A stretch of 64,000 nt of DNA from Amborella trichopoda (Eukaryota > Streptophyta > Magnoliopsida > Amborellales > Amborellaceae). Below the pieces are notes generated by a model. That model saw nothing but the letters and a program-made list of their open reading frames with translations, was not told the origin of the DNA and ran no database searches. The stretch covers positions 1,699,801-1,763,800 of the forward strand of contig NW_006500351.1 of assembly GCF_000471905.2 (NCBI RefSeq), written 5' to 3'. Shown here one piece after another: positions 23,549-37,575 of this stretch. The position numbers and the translations under genes are program-made. Position 1 is the first letter of the stretch. Each line of letters opens with the position of its first letter.

Positions 23549-26352
23549 TGTTTGAAGACATTTTCCATCACCTTGGTCCCTGACGCAGAATAAAGAGGAA
23601 GCAGGTCAATAAAGCCTTAACATATAATGAAATTCCTGACAGTCTCATAATTACCCCAGAACTGATCAAGATCTTCATAAATACTCCAAAAAGCCACCTG
23701 CCAAGTTTCGTCGCATTCCGATATGTCTAAGGCAGTGAACATACAGAAACAATTTCGGAAAAAATCAGCCTCTAGTACCCTCAAACGGACCTTATAACTA
23801 AAACTCTATTTTTGGGGCATCAAACTACTATGGGGCCACCATTATCGGAGCCGACATTGTCGAAAATCCCTATGGGTTAAGTTTTGGCTTAATCAGACAT
23901 TTCAAGATACAACCAAAAAGGAGTAGGCCGCATGTTATTCCCGTGCGTCCTCCCTACACCAATCTCCATTAAAGGAGGCTGATGTGCACAGTCCCGAGCA
24001 ACAACTTCAAAGGCCTGTATCTCACTCGTCTTGAGTTGGATCATTCTCAAATCTGGTGAGCATGTTTGTCTCATCAAGACGAGCATTTTGATATGTGGCA
24101 CGACCCGTGACGATACACGAGCAGGGAGAAAAACTAGAGAGAAGTTGTCAATCCTTGAAGAAAGGCAGTAGCATGCCTCGCTTGAACGGCTAAATCACGA
24201 CGCTCTCGTACCCGATTGATGCGAAACCAATTGCATTATGTGCGTAAGGTTTGAGGCTATCTTTGGTCTGAACTCTGCGCGTGATGAACGGTAGGATTGT
24301 ACATACGGAGGCATTGAAGCTGCTATAAATTTCAACCATCGAATTTCCAAACTTCTGCCAAAAACTCAAGACGACAAAATCTTTGTCCTGACATGAATCG
24401 AGCTGCGTTTGTTTCCACACGATCGTGATGGCATGCTTAGTGTGATTCAATGAAGAAATAAAAGAAAAACATCAAGGAACGAGCACACTATCGATTCGAA
24501 GTTTTCAAGATTCATCCAAAATTCGAGTCGCATGATTGTGGCTTAAAAACACCATCCACAGCTCAAAGTTGGTATCAAATCAAGCGCAATATCAAGCTCT
24601 ACAAGAAAACAATCATCTTTCGGTGAAAGGGTGTCAGAGCAACCCCGGATCAGTCATAGAAGATCATGCAAGTTCTCGGGCAGCAGCAGGGACTGTTCTG
24701 AAGTTTCAGAAATTGTTAAGAAGAAGCAAAACAATCCTTTTGCACCCATTTTTATAATTTTTTTTAATTCAATTAAATTGTAATTATCATCAATTTAAGT
24801 AGTTTTTGGGTATCCACCCATGTTTTGGCCCAATTCTATAAGTACGTGTTAAACACAATTGTTAAAGACCCTTGGTTCATTTTACACATTGATCAATAAA
24901 AACTTCAATTTTTGCCTTAAGTTCATGGGTGCATCATGGAGAGAGAGAGAGGAAAGAGAAAAAAAGGATCGGTTCCTTTCGATAAGGTAACTTTCTCTCT
25001 CCTCTTCTCATCTCTCTCTCTTTCTCTCTCCTCTCATCTCTTTTTCTCTCTCCTCTCATCTCTCTCTTTCTTCTCCTCTCGTCTATGTCTTTCTTTCCAA
25101 TTTCATCTCTGTTCTCCTTTATCCACTTTCCTTTACTCTCTTTACCTTTCCTTCACTTTTCCTCTCTTTCTTATTCTCTCTCTCTGCTCTCTTTCTCCTT
25201 CTTCTCTATTCGTGCATGGTGAAGCCGATCGCTTGGCATGATGTCTTCTCGTTCCAGAGACACAAACTGTGAGCTGGGCCTTAACCCGAGTGGCGGGCTG
25301 GACCTCTTTCAAAGTCTCCTTGTCTTCTTCATCTGACATGGACAGCGAAAGCACAACGTCTCTCATGTCTTCTCTCTCTTCTTCTTCTTCTTCTAACACG
25401 GACGAGGGAAGTACATCGCCGCCCATGTCTTCTCTCTCTTCCTCTTCTTCTGACACGAACGATGGAAGCACATCGCCGCCCTTGTCTTCTCTTTATTCTT
25501 CGTCTGACACGGATGACGAAAGCACATCGTCGCCCATGTTTTCTCTCTCCTCTTCTTCATCTAATACGGACAGCAGAAGCACATCATCGTCAATGTCTTC
25601 TCTTTCTTCTTTGTCTGACACTGACGACGGAAGCACATTGCCACTCATGTCTTCTCTTTCTTCTTTGTCTGACACGGATGGTGGAAGCACATCGCTGCCC
25701 ATGTCTTTTCTCTCCTCTTCTTCATCTGACACGGACGGCGGAAGCACATTACCGCCCATGTCTTCTCTTTCTTCTTCGTCTTACACGGACGGAGGAAGCA
25801 CATCGCCGCCCATGTATTCTCTCTCTCTGACACGGACGACAAAAGCACATTGCCGCTCATGTCTTCTCTTTCTTCTTCGTCAATCACTTGCTGATCTAGT
25901 TGCTCTGTTAGTCTCGCCACGTAGTCAAAACTCCTCTGATCTACCTCTTTCCTCTTCTTTCATTTATCTTTTTACCCTTTCTTCTTTTGGATGTGCAAAT
26001 ATGTGTACATTCGCTCAAAGACAAGGTGAGGTCTCTTTTGGCTCACTTGTCTTGTATAATTAACCATGTGTGTGTGATTGCAGAAACAAGAGAATACATG
26101 CCAAGGGAGATGATTTTGAACCAGTTTTATGACTGGGGGGATTTCTTCATGATCTAAGAGGGCGCCCACTCGAGCCAGCCCGAGTAAGTCCCGAAACTAC
26201 CTTAAACTCCTCTCTCATCGGTTAGTACACCTGCCCTCGCTCTAGAGCGAGGCTCTTAAGAGAGCAATCTCAAAGCCCCGGGTTCCCTTGAAACCCGAGA
26301 GCATGCCGTCCTATCATCCAAATCCGGAGGGCGAGATCGAGACACCTAACCA
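23549..26352 (+). repeat. Tat element 5' LTR
   Basis: A 2.8-kb LTR. It contains a pyrimidine-rich block (about 24980-25230), a tandem array of 57-60-bp units (about 25330-25890) and an end matching ...GACACCTAACCA. The open frames inside (for example 25269-26063) follow the tandem array and are not genes. Confidence 0.85.
25330..25890. repeat. 57-60-bp tandem array in Tat 5' LTR
   Basis: About ten units of GACACGGACGGCGGAAGCAC plus ATCGCCGCCCATG and a run of TCTTCTCTC. The unit length is a multiple of three, so several frames on both strands stay open and read as Ser/Asp- or Glu/Asp-rich repeats (SDTDGGSTSPPMSSLSSSS). The 3' LTR has a longer version at 39765-40500. Confidence 0.85.
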
Positions 26353-26355
26353 GCT

Positions 26356-26373
26356 TGGCGACTCCACTGGGGA
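26356..26373 (+). promoter_or_regulatory. Primer-binding site of the Tat element
   Basis: TGGCGACTCCACTGGGGA lies three bases after the 5' LTR end. From memory this is the type complementary to a plant tRNA-Arg 3' end and used by Ogre-like elements. I could not check it against a tRNA set. Confidence 0.65.
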
Positions 26374-26559
26374 TTTAGTACCCTTCGTCGGGTTGTTCTT
26401 GTTTAGCTAGTTCCTCCTTTGTTTTTCTATTTTCACACACCACATGGCTTCTGGGTTCTCTAACCCATTGATCCGAATCATGGATTTTATGATCCCCACA
26501 TTCGCGAGCGTTCCCAGGGAACGAAGAACAAGTTCTTTGAACTTCGTTCCCAACCTTCC

Positions 26560-27920
26560 TTTTGAGAAAAGACCCAATGTTTAGCTCCCAGGTCTTAACC
26601 TGGATAGGCATGAAGAGGGACTTAAAGGTCCCTAACTCCCCATCTCCAAGCTCTAGTGGAACCTCCACTAAGGCACCCTGCATCAGTAGCACATCTGTTG
26701 CCACTCACAGCATGCACCCTGTCATCAACAAGTCACTTGTTGGTCGTCTTGTAAAGCTACCCAGTCCCTTGTTGCAAAGGGCAAAGAAATTGCCATTTCC
26801 TCAGTGGGTCGCCGCAAGGCTACCCCCCACATTCCTGCACCACCACGAGTCTCTACCCTTAGAAGCACGACACATTGAGGCGGAGACCCTGGGGCCTCCA
26901 CCTATCACACACATTATAAGGCTCGTGTGTCATCTACTAAAGCCACACCTCGGGGCAACTTTTATGTTACCTTGAGTCAACGTCCAGGATCAGGCCTCCC
27001 AAGACCAGGTCCTGCGCATGTTGTGCATTTGCATCCCACCACTCGGTGCAGCGCTACACCAACCCAAGTACACGGGAGACAACTCCTTCATCTTCCCATT
27101 CAGCACACACTAGCACACCCTTTAAGGGGTAGGCTTCCACCTATTCTCTTACAAACACCTGCTCGCGATTCTCGGCCTCCTAAGGCCAGACCACCTGTTC
27201 GAGCCCGGGCTGATCCCCAAGTCACCTGTCATTCTTCTTCAAGGGACGCACACACATCGCCGTCACAGACAGCCCCTCTCCCCCGACTCAGGCATCCTTA
27301 TGAGTCAACCCTACTTTTACCTGCTCCTCCTTCTTTGGGCAAGCACCTCCAACCTTGTTACTCAAAGACCTTCCCCAAGAATACCATTTTGAACCAGCCC
27401 CATCATCTCGATCATGTCCCTGGAGCCCATAGGAGAGCTCGAGGAAAAGACCTAATGGGAGATTAAATCCTTCATCCTCCCTAGCCCAGGAAGACCCTGG
27501 TTCTTGGCCTTCATCATTTGCCGCACTTGATGGAGACAGCTCTCGCTTGTGCAAGAAGAGTTGACCAGCCGCAGCCTCGATCGTATTTTTGGCGTAAGGT
27601 CCATCAAAACCTCAAAGCCAAACTGCAAATTCTGACTAGGGAAGCAACCAAGATGGTCAGGGCAACTGGCTCTGATAACCCTCTATGTCTAAACCCTTTC
27701 TACCCTCTTCAGATGACAAAGCCTGAAGAAGGAGGCCACGAACCCTACACTGTAGTTAGTGTCATAGAAGATGACCCAGCCACTCAGCTGCCACGACCCC
27801 AAGACTGTCGAGAATCGATCCTCACGCGATCGGCATACAAGACTCTAGTCCAGTTGGGGCATGCTAACCGATCTGCCATGTGCAAACCGTCAAGTTCGCA
27901 AGCCCTCAATTGCAACTAAC
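26560..27920 (+). other. Tat element pre-gag open region
   Basis: Open stretches at 26562-26975, 26927-27466 and 27518-27919 encode Pro/Ser/Arg-rich protein with no domain I recognise. Their place between the primer site and gag matches the extra first ORF known in Ogre-like elements. They could instead be passively open sequence. Confidence 0.45.
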
Positions 27921-28179
27921 GCTGAACTCCCTGGGGAAACAGTCAGCGTAATGGTTGTAAATGAGCCTGACGACTCTCAAGAAGAGCGCATGAATAAATT
28001 TAAAGATATGGTGTGTGAAATGATGTAGAAAAATGATCGCAAAGATGCCACATGACAATCGGCTAACCACGAGGTCAATTCACATCACTCAGATGATGCA
28101 CCTCCAAGGTAGCCCCTTCCTTCTACCTCACAAGACAATTATGTCCCTCACCCCGTCTCATTAGCAGATATTTACACTA

Positions 28180-29270
28180 TGGTGACCCATAACTTAAAGA
28201 ATCGGCAGAGCCTAGGTATGCAGGGAGCAACGCTTTACCAAAAGTCGTATTCCTCTTACATTGATCAAATTCCATTTTCCTCAAACTACAAAAAAGGGAA
28301 GTTTCCCTTGTTTAGCGGAACCACATCCCCCAACCAGCATATCGCCCACTTCCAAGCAGCGTGTCGAGAGACAGCGGTTGATGGGAGACTCCTTCTTCAT
28401 CAGTTTGTTGAAACCCTTGACAGCTTGGCTTTCCAATGGTATGCTCGGCTTCCTCCAAACTCAGTACATACGTGGAAGAAAATGGAGAAACTGTTCCATC
28501 AGTGTTTCTATGAGGTCGAGAGAGAAGTTTAAATCATCGAGCTCCTCACCTTGACCCAAGATCCCGATGAGCCCGTGGATCAATTCATATCAAGATGGAG
28601 AGATTTGGCAGATTGCCATCCCAATCCCATGCCAGAGAAGGAAGCAAGTCAAACCTGTGTGCGGAACATGCCACCAGAGATTGCCCTACATGTTGAGGCC
28701 TCCAATCCGACCTCCATGTCAGAGCTAATCTCTAAATTAGTCCACAGAAAGCCTGTCACGTCACCACGACGGGTCACAGCAACAGTTTGCAAGCTCATGG
28801 AATAATCGGGGCAATAGTAGCTCTAGGAGTAATACCCAGGGCAACCAACCAAAAGGAGTGACCAAGATAGCCGTCACAGTCAGTGATCCAAAGAAGGCAC
28901 CCTCCCAAACTTTGGACCTCTCCAAAGGGGTAAACGCAATGAAACCACCTCAGGCGAGCAAGCAACAACAATCGTAGAACCGAGTAACCCCACCTGCAAA
29001 CCTTAATCAAGATTATTATTGTACCAGGCATAGAAACAAGGTGTGCCCCTTTGAAAAGGAATGGGTCCCAACATTACTCCGACTGCTACTCGAACAGAAC
29101 ATGTTCGAGCTCCCAGAGACCAAGTTCCATGATCAAACTGGACTTGATACTCAGGTGAATTATTGTGAACATTTAACCACCCCACAGATGACTGTTACAT
29201 GCTGAAAGATATTATCGAAGCCCTAATTCAAAAGGGTCAGATAAAACTTGTAGAGCTAAAGAAGGCATTC
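28180..29270 (+). other. Tat element gag region
   Basis: Typical plant Ty3/gypsy gag words are visible: GKFPLFSGTTSPNQHIAHFQ and WYARLPPNSVHTW near 28300-28470, DEPVDQFISRWRDLADCHPN near 28560, and HPTDDCYMLKDIIEALIQKG near 29180, which is a Tat-type signature after the zinc-knuckle area. The region is decayed. Confidence 0.75.
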
Positions 29271-30977
29271 GGGGCAGCAGAAGCCTCCCTTGCAGTAACT
29301 GTCTAAGAGGAGACGAAGCGCCCAATCTCCTTCACGCCTTTTTTGTTATAATGCTTCAAGAAGGCCTAATCACGTCTTTTTTGTTATAATGCTTCAAGAA
29401 GGCCGAATCACACCAAAACCAGCAAGGTAGCGCCAACGCCTTGCTTAGGCGACTGAGGACCATTGGTGCCCATACCATCAGATATGGGGCCACAACCTGT
29501 GTGAATGCTCCAGTTTCCATGGTATAATTGCAAATAAAATACATGAATGCTAAGAGTCTTGTAGCGTTCCTGAAAGCGATCCTCAAACCACTGCTCCACT
29601 AGTACGAGAGAACCTCCTTACACAAGTCCTGGGTAAATATGACTCAGATCCTACTGAACCCTCAACTTCCCAGCCATGAATAGTCCACCACCGGCGGAGC
29701 AGACTCAAGTCATTAAGGCGAGAAGCAGTACGTCAAACTAGGGTGGTCCATAAACCCAGTGAGATAGATCAAACACTGCCAATGAAAACCAGAAAAAGAC
29801 GAGCACCAAGGGTTGCTCGCCGGAGAAACAACACTGATCAACTGCTTGTTGAGTAGGAATTTCTCAGGCCTCTTCCCCCATTGCCAACTTTACTGGACTT
29901 CATCCTTGACACGATCCTCTTTCCTTCCTCTTCCCATCAAGAGGATGTCCCCGAGTCGTATTCTCCTCAGGCTACGTCCAATGAGGGTGATGACGTTAAA
30001 AGCACTCCCAAACTGTCTAAGCAAGGGAAAGATCTAAAAGATTCCCTGCACACGTCCAATTCTAGTGATGAAGCAAAAAGCTGCCCAGATCGATCTGATG
30101 AGGGGAATGACCTTAAAAGTCCCTTACTTTCTGACCCTCATCATTCTTCTTCTTCTGCTTCTCATCCTTCTTCTTCTATGTCTCGTACAGGTACCACCTT
30201 AAAATGTCTAGACTTCGAGGCTCTCGACAGCGAACTTGAAGGAACCAACATAAGCATGACACATAGTAGGCAGTTAAAAAAGACACTGTCCCAGGCCGCA
30301 TAAGCAGGATTCTTAACAGTTGTTGACGCCCTAGCTGCTCAAGATAAGACACAACCATCTTCCTCCACTTAAAAGCACGAGAAGCCAAAGCCGAAGAGGC
30401 CCTAGTGGCCTCCTGAGCCCGACTTTGAGCAGAGACTGAGAGAATCAAGAGGCCAGAGCTTCTATTCTCAAGAAACTTGCCACATGGTACAAATCTATGA
30501 AGTATCAGCTAGCACGGGATAAACACTCCAGATACCTATGCAAAAATTGAATGATTCTTATGAAGGTGCTTCTGGCCCCGCAACCACTGAATCTCAATCT
30601 CCTTGTGACTTCCAAATCGAACTCTTATGTTGTCCATGTTTGGGGTTGACCCTTCTGTCCCTTGGATCAACAAAGGTACAGACATCATGACATACCCTTA
30701 AGCCCTCATGGAAGCAGAGATATCAGGATCATCGGTCTCTGCACTCGCAGTTAATGGGAAGACCTCTAAGGCCAATGAGGAAGAGTTACACGAAGCCCCA
30801 GAAAAATGGGAAGAAGGCGGTCACGCCACAACAGATAAACTCGAGGAGATAAATCTAAGGGATGAGACTGATCCCAAACCCACTTTCATTTCCATGAATA
30901 TGTCTCTAGAAGAGAAAGAAAATTGTACTACTTTCTTCCAAGCAAACTGAGACGTCTTTGCCTGGCATTACCATGAG
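29271..30977 (+). other. Tat element spacer between gag and reverse transcriptase
   Basis: Low-complexity Ser/Asp/Lys-rich coding-like sequence (29881-30303) and unassigned stretches. A protease would be expected here, but I could not recognise one. A 45-bp direct duplication (TTTTTTGTTATAATGCTTCA) sits at about 29339-29400. Confidence 0.4.
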
Positions 30978-33900
30978 ATGCCTAGTTTAGACCCTCAAGA
31001 TGTCGTTCACTACCTTAGCATCGATCCGACTGTCAAACCTATCAAACAGAAATCAAGGATGTTTAAACCTGACTTCAAAATGCAAATAGATGCCGAGGTG
31101 ATTAAACTCAGACAAGCAGGCTTCATTCGCGAAGTCAAGTACCCGAAATGGCTAGCAAATGTTATTCTAGTTAAGAAGAAGAACAGTCAAATCAGGGTTT
31201 GCGTTGACTTCCGCGACCTGAATACTGCCTGTCCCAAGGATGACTTCCCGTTGCCATTCACCGAGATGCTCATCGATTCTATGGCTCACTGCCAAATGTT
31301 TTCCTTCATGGATGGATACTCCGGGTATAATTAGATACGGATGGAGCCCGAAGATGAGAAAGCCACTACATTCTAGACCCCAAAAGGATTCTTTTGTTAC
31401 ACGATGATTCCTTTTGGATTGAAGAATGCTAGTGCCACATATCAAAGAGCAATGACGACCATCTTCAAAGACATGATACACAAAGAGGTGGAATGTTATG
31501 TAGATGACATGGTGGTGAAATCCGAAGAGAAAGATTCTCATATGAGAGACCTTGAAAAGGTGTTCGAGCGATTACGCCTGCATCAGCTCAAAATGAACTC
31601 CCTGGAGTGCGCTTTTGGCGTGCGTTGAGGTAAGTTCTTAGGGTTCATTGTTAGACACCGAGGGCTTAAAGTTGCGTCAATCAAGATCAAGGCAATCCAA
31701 GAAATGTCGTCAACAACTACACTGCGAGAACTGCGCTTCCTTCAAGGGCAGCTAGCATACATCTGCAGGTTCATCTCAAACCTCTCAGGTCGCTGTAAAC
31801 CCTTTATGCACCTGTTAAAGAAAGATAGCCCATTCATCTGAGATGAAGCATGTCAGGCAGCCCTTGATTACATCAAGCATTATTTACTCAATCATCTAGT
31901 ACTCTCTACATTGATATTGGGAAAACCTCAAATCCTGTACATGGCCGCTTTAGACGAGTCACCTGGGGTAGGATGCAAGGGGCCGAGAAAAATTATCCCC
32001 CCATAGAGAAGATGTGCTTGGCCTTGATCTTCGAGGTACAAAAGCTCCGCGACTACTTACTCGATCAGGAAGTGAAACTCATATCAAAAGCAGATCCTGT
32101 AAAGTTTCTCGTGACATGCTCATGCCTATCAGGACAGCTTGCTAAGTGAGCATTATTGCTGATGGAATTTGACATCACATATGTCCCCCGAAAGGCCAAC
32201 AAGGGCCAAGCCTTGGCTGATTTTCTTGCAGCACACCTCGTACCGGAGGAATCTCCTTTATCAAGTGACCTCCCTGAGGAAGAAATATTCATTGCAGAGC
32301 TTGCTCACACGTGGGAAATGTACTTCGATGGAGCCTTCCAATCTGATCGAGGAGGCATCGGGGTGTTATTCTTGACTCCGAAAGGAGGAGTAATGCCACT
32401 TTCTTTCTCTCTAGCCGAGGTCGATTCCCATAATGAAGCAGAATATCAGGCCTTTATAATTGGGTTGGAGATAGCCTTTGATCTAGACTTGGAGCAGCTC
32501 AAGATCTATGGCGACTCTAAGTTGGTTATCTGACAGCTCAAAGGGATCTATGACGTGAGAAAAGACACATTCAAGCCTTATCACAATACCACAAAATTGT
32601 ATATGGCTCAGTTTAAGGACGTATCCTTGAGTCACATCCCCAGAAGGCTAAATTCACAGGCTGATGCAGTTGCAAAACTCAGGGCTACAATTCAATTATC
32701 ATCAGGATCCACACTTGTCTGAGTGGCAGAGTGGAGACATATTGAACTGAGAACGAGGTAGACGCAGATGATGAGAGAATCTCTTCCCTGAGTGCCCTCC
32801 CTATCCATTCGGAGCACGTATATCAGCTAAAGAAGTTATTAAGATTGAACACGAAATGGCAAGGAGTTAGGGAGCTAAGGTTCAAAGCCAGGAATCAGAG
32901 GTCTTCGACCCAATATGCGTGGAAATTGAACAGGTAGAAGATTGGAGAGAACCCATCACTAATTTTCTAAGACATTGTAGACTTTCGAAGGACCGTGCCA
33001 AGCGCAACGGCGTGCGTCAAATGTCTACCAAGTATACCCTCCTTGAAGGAGAGGCTCTCTTCAGACGGTCATTTGACAGCATTCTTCTTCGATGTGTGGA
33101 TGCACAAGAAGCAAATATAAGTCTTGAAAGAAGTACCTAGTCCCAAGCTCTATGAACGAATATACAGATTGGGGTATTATTGGCCTTAGATGATTGCTGA
33201 CTCCTTAAATTATGCTAAGAAGTGTCAGGTGTGCCAAATCCATTCAAGCCTTGTTCACCAGCCTCTAGAGCCCTTACACCCTACAGTGGTGTCATGGCCC
33301 TTCTCATAATAGGGGATGGACATTATAGGGCCTATTGACCCTCCTTAGGCAATGGGTCATGTCTTTATTCTAGCTACAACAGATTACTTCTCCAAGGGGG
33401 TTGAAGCGGTCCCCCTTAAGCAAGTTCCTAGGACCATAGTAGCTAATTTTGTGTGACATCCTATCATATATCGGTTTGGAGTTCCTGACCAGATTATATC
33501 AGACAATGGCCCTCAGTTCAGAAGTCATCACATTGATCACTTGGTTAACCAGTTCAGTTTCGAATGGAGGTACTCAACTATGTATCACCCTCGAGCCAAC
33601 GAATTAGCTGAAGCATTCAATAAAACCCAATACAACATTTTAAGGAAATTAGTGTCAAAGAAGAAGAAGAACTGTTATGAGAAACTCCCTGAAGCCTTGT
33701 ATCGCACTACCACATGAAATGCCACCGATTCCACTCCTTAATCCCTAGTCTATAACGGCGAAACAGTTTTACCCCTTGAAATTCAAATCCCATCGATGTG
33801 CGTCGCTATACATCAAGGACTAACTGAAGATGAGAGAGTCAATCTTCGGTATCAAGAATTGGATGCACTAGATGAAAAGAGGTTGGAGGCTCAACAAAAC

Positions 33901-34170
33901 CTCGAACTCAACCATGGGAGAATGAAGAGGGCCTTTGATAAGTCAATCAAAGTACAGTCATTCACCTGTGGGGATCTAGTTCTAGCCGTCAAGAGGCCGA
34001 TTGTTATGCATGGGCGGTGCAAAGGGAAGTTTGAACCCAAGTAGGAAGGTCCCTTTATAGTAAAAAAGGTCTCGCCAAATGGAGCTTACATATTAGCACA
34101 TTCTGATGGATAGGAGGCAATTCCCCCTATCAATGGGCAATACCTAAAGAAATACTACCCATGATGCATA
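30978..34170 (+). other. Tat element pol region (reverse transcriptase, RNase H, integrase)
   Basis: Reverse transcriptase shows RVCVDFRDLNTACPKDDFPL and ECYVDDMVVKSEEK (the YVDD catalytic motif) between about 31190 and 31540. An RNase H domain shows WEMYFDGAFQSDRGGIGVLF and EAEYQAF at about 32310-32530, the extra RNase H of the Tat clade. Integrase shows KKCQVCQIHSS near 33215 and VPDQIISDNGPQFR near 33480. The C-terminal end is near 34160. All are decayed. Confidence 0.8.
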
Positions 34171-35769
34171 CTCAAGAAAAGAGACTCAATGCAAAGCTAG
34201 CAAGAAAGTCCAAACAAAGCTTAACTCTTTTTAAACAAAGCTTAACTCTTTTTATTGCATTAAAAGGAGTTAAAAGTTATAGTCAAAAGCCCATTATTAG
34301 GGACGTTACAAATCTCATGCATCTGAGGAAAAGAGAACAATTGACACCCTAGGTCTTGCTCTTGCATCTAAAGATAAGAGGACGGATACATGCCAAAAAG
34401 AAACACCCTCATCATGAAGAAGAAACAAAACCACTTGAGAGTCGGCTTCAATTCATCTGCCGGATGTTTTCAAAGAGGATGGTCACATGCCAAAAGAAGA
34501 AGCCAACCATTTTCGAGTCAGCTTTAATTCATCTGAAGAGTATATCAAACACACAAAACAGATTTCTCTGGCAAGGAACTGGCCTATGATAGAGAGCATA
34601 CCTTGTTCACAGTGAATGCCCTTCCACAGAACAACATGGACTTCACTGTTGTGCTGGAGGACTTGGCTTTCAACAGGCATCATAAGCCAGGCCTTACCAT
34701 GGGTTCTTGCCCTACGCCAACCCCAATCATCACCGTGCACGATCATAGCAGAACACGATTCATCGTCGTTCATCAAAGGATCGCGCAAGTAATAACCATG
34801 CACTATTAAAGCTCAGAGCATCATCTTGCTAGCCACGTGCGACAAAGGCACTCACTAGCACCAGTTGAATTTTTGGAGACTAGCGTCGGTTGAGTGTTTG
34901 AAGACTCAGCGCCGACTGCGTGTCTTAAAAAGCTACTGCCGGTTGTGTTTCTGAACCCCAGCGTTAGCTGCGTGTCCCAACACCAACACCAGTTGTGTTC
35001 CTAAGGACAAACGTCGGCTGCGTATCCTAGGTCAGCACTAGTTGTAGTCCCTTCCTACTGTGGTTGTGTGCCTCCCGATGACTCTTCGTTTTCCTGCTCA
35101 CACACCTTCTCGAGGCCCCTCATTTTCCTGCAAGCAACTCTTCGTCTCCCTAATGGTTGCACACTTTCTCGAGGCCTCTCGTTTTCTCCAGAGACCCTTC
35201 GTCTTCGGTGACTCTCCGTCTACCCTTCATCTTCAGTAACTGTTTGCCTCCCATGACCTCTCGGTTTTCTCATCGAAAAAATCCCCTCCCACTGGAAAAA
35301 CCACTACAAGACTTTCCCCTTTTGGCGCACTGCCGAAAACTACAAAAAACGCGACGAAAATCCTCAGGCAGCCCTCTGATGCAACTTCCTCTCCTTTTTC
35401 CTTCTTCAGAGCCCCCGAAACAACTGCCCGAGTCTCTGGAACCTCCAACAAACTCCCTGCTTGTCCCGTTATACCAGTCGGCAAAATCCTGCAGTCTCAC
35501 GAAGACCCAATGTTCTCTCTGATGACTCTCTCTTGTTTTCCAGCAAACATTTGCAGAATCCTACTTGAAGTACCCTATATGCTGCCGGAAAACCTCAACG
35601 GGAACTCTGTCAACCTCACTGCTAAAAAGGACTTAGCTATTTTTACCCTTTGGTAAAAAGGTAAGAATGGGGATTTACCCCTTTATATAGGTAAAGTTCC
35701 CTGAAGTGTCCCCTACAATCCAGGAATGTTAGTCACGAGCCAAACATCTGTGGGTTGGATAGGGTCGAG

Positions 35770-36200
35770 CTCAGACCCGAGGCCCAAATGAAAGGTTTAG
35801 AATGGCGACCCACCACCACGATCCGTGCTGCGTGACCCTAAACTGCACAGCCATGGTCCAAACTATATGACCTTAAACTGTAGTGGAGGTCTAGTTGCAC
35901 GACCTTAAACTGAATAGTCCTAGTTGCATGAATCAAAACTTCATAACCACGGTCCAGGTGTATGACCTTAAACCATAGTGCACGTCTTGCTTGCATGAGG
36001 TTAAAAGGCTTAACGTCATTGTCCAAACTATATGACCTTAAATTGTAGCGGAGGTCTAGTTGCACAACCTTAAACTGCCTAATCCTAGTTGTATGACTCA
36101 AAACTACATAACCACGGTCCAGTTGTATGACCTTAAACCATAATGCACATTTTGGCCGCATGACGTTAAGCTACTTAGCGCAGGTCCTGGAGGCATGACC
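35770..36200. repeat. 35-bp repeat arranged in a 165-bp higher-order unit
   Basis: The basic unit contains TGCATGACCTTAAACTG or a close variant. The block starting CCAAACTATATGACCTTAAA at 35858 recurs at 36023, followed by the same order of variants. A single extra unit occurs near 36580-36660. It lies inside the Tat 3' region. Confidence 0.75.
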
Positions 36201-37219
36201 TTAAAAGTGCCCCCACAACACGCACACATGCCCTTTACATGCATTTTCACGCACGACACGCCCTTCACGTGAATTTTCACGCATGACTTCCCTAACTGAC
36301 CTGTTTACGTGTGCACACCACCTTTGTTACCTCCTCAGTAAGTCCATTCATTTCACCATCCTTCACCACTCCCTAGTAAGTATCACCCATGCTCACAAAA
36401 CTGCGAGTCATCCTGCCATCCATACTTGTCGTCAGTTAGTGGGTCACCAATTTTCACCTTCCACACAAACATCATCCATCTTTCATAGGTAGCCTCATGC
36501 CATCTCCTCAAAGTGGGTCAAAACCGCCACCTTACTCACTCCATGGCCTCAACATACTGTCATCTGTCATCACTACGGTCTAGTTGTATGACCTTGAACT
36601 AGAGTGCACGTCCTGACCGCATGATGTTAAAAGGCTTCGCAAGGTCCCGAAGGCATGACCATAAACACGCCTTCACAAAAAGAAAAAAAAAGAAGAGAAA
36701 AATAATGGGCATGGTGTATACCTGAACAAGCGAACGCCATGAGTAAAAATGACGGACAGGCATGGTCACGAAACCATGAGTAAAAGAGTTCTATAAAAAT
36801 AAAAGTTCGGGCATAGTGAAAACCCAAAAGGGCTTCGTGAGTAAAAATGGAGAAATAAGGATGGACATGGCCTAAAGGTCATGGGTAAAAGAGCCCCAAA
36901 TATAAAGGAAGTTAGTGAAAACCGTCTCTGCGGTGCCACTTCCCAAGTTCAAGTGAAAATCTACAAAGGATGCTTGGACCAATAAATAGGTTGATGCAGC
37001 ACTCGTCTTAGCACGTGGCTTCAGCCCATATTCAAGACAAAAATCCCTGGTGTCACAATTTCAGGATACAAAATACGAGCTTAAAGCAAGATTCCGATAG
37101 TCTGAGTCCATTTACAAAAAGGACTCGAAGGACAAAATATTCGCTAAGAATGTAAGACAAGTCTCATGAAGAAGAGTCTCATGAGCATCATTCCCAAGAG
37201 GCCACTAAACGCACTCCAA

Positions 37220-37575
37220 AAATGCCGGAGACACCCCAAGAAGGCTAAGTCAGCCATGACCGTGGACTTGTTACTCGAAACTACTAAAAGGTCATCTCGA
37301 TAAACTGAAGTACCATGCCTGCCAAGGAATACCTGGTGCACAACATAGACGAGTGCTGATAAAAAGATCATCTAGAACAAACAAACAAGGAAGTCATTCC
37401 GACAAGTCAAAGAAGCCCCAAGAAAGCTAAGTCAGCCACGACTTTGGACCTGTTATGCGAAATTGCTAACAGTGGGTAGGGGTTACACTCAAAGCCAATC
37501 ACCTCGATAAACTAAGGTACCCTGCCGCCACAGAATATCTGGTGCACAATGCAGACGAACGCCGACCAAAGGCTC
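37220..37575. repeat. Two-copy repeat of about 185 bp in the Tat 3' region
   Basis: CCCCAAGAAGGCTAAGTCAG at about 37232 recurs as CCCCAAGAAAGCTAAGTCAG at about 37416. It is followed in both by CTCGATAAACT, then GGTGCACAA and AGACGA, with moderate divergence. Confidence 0.7.
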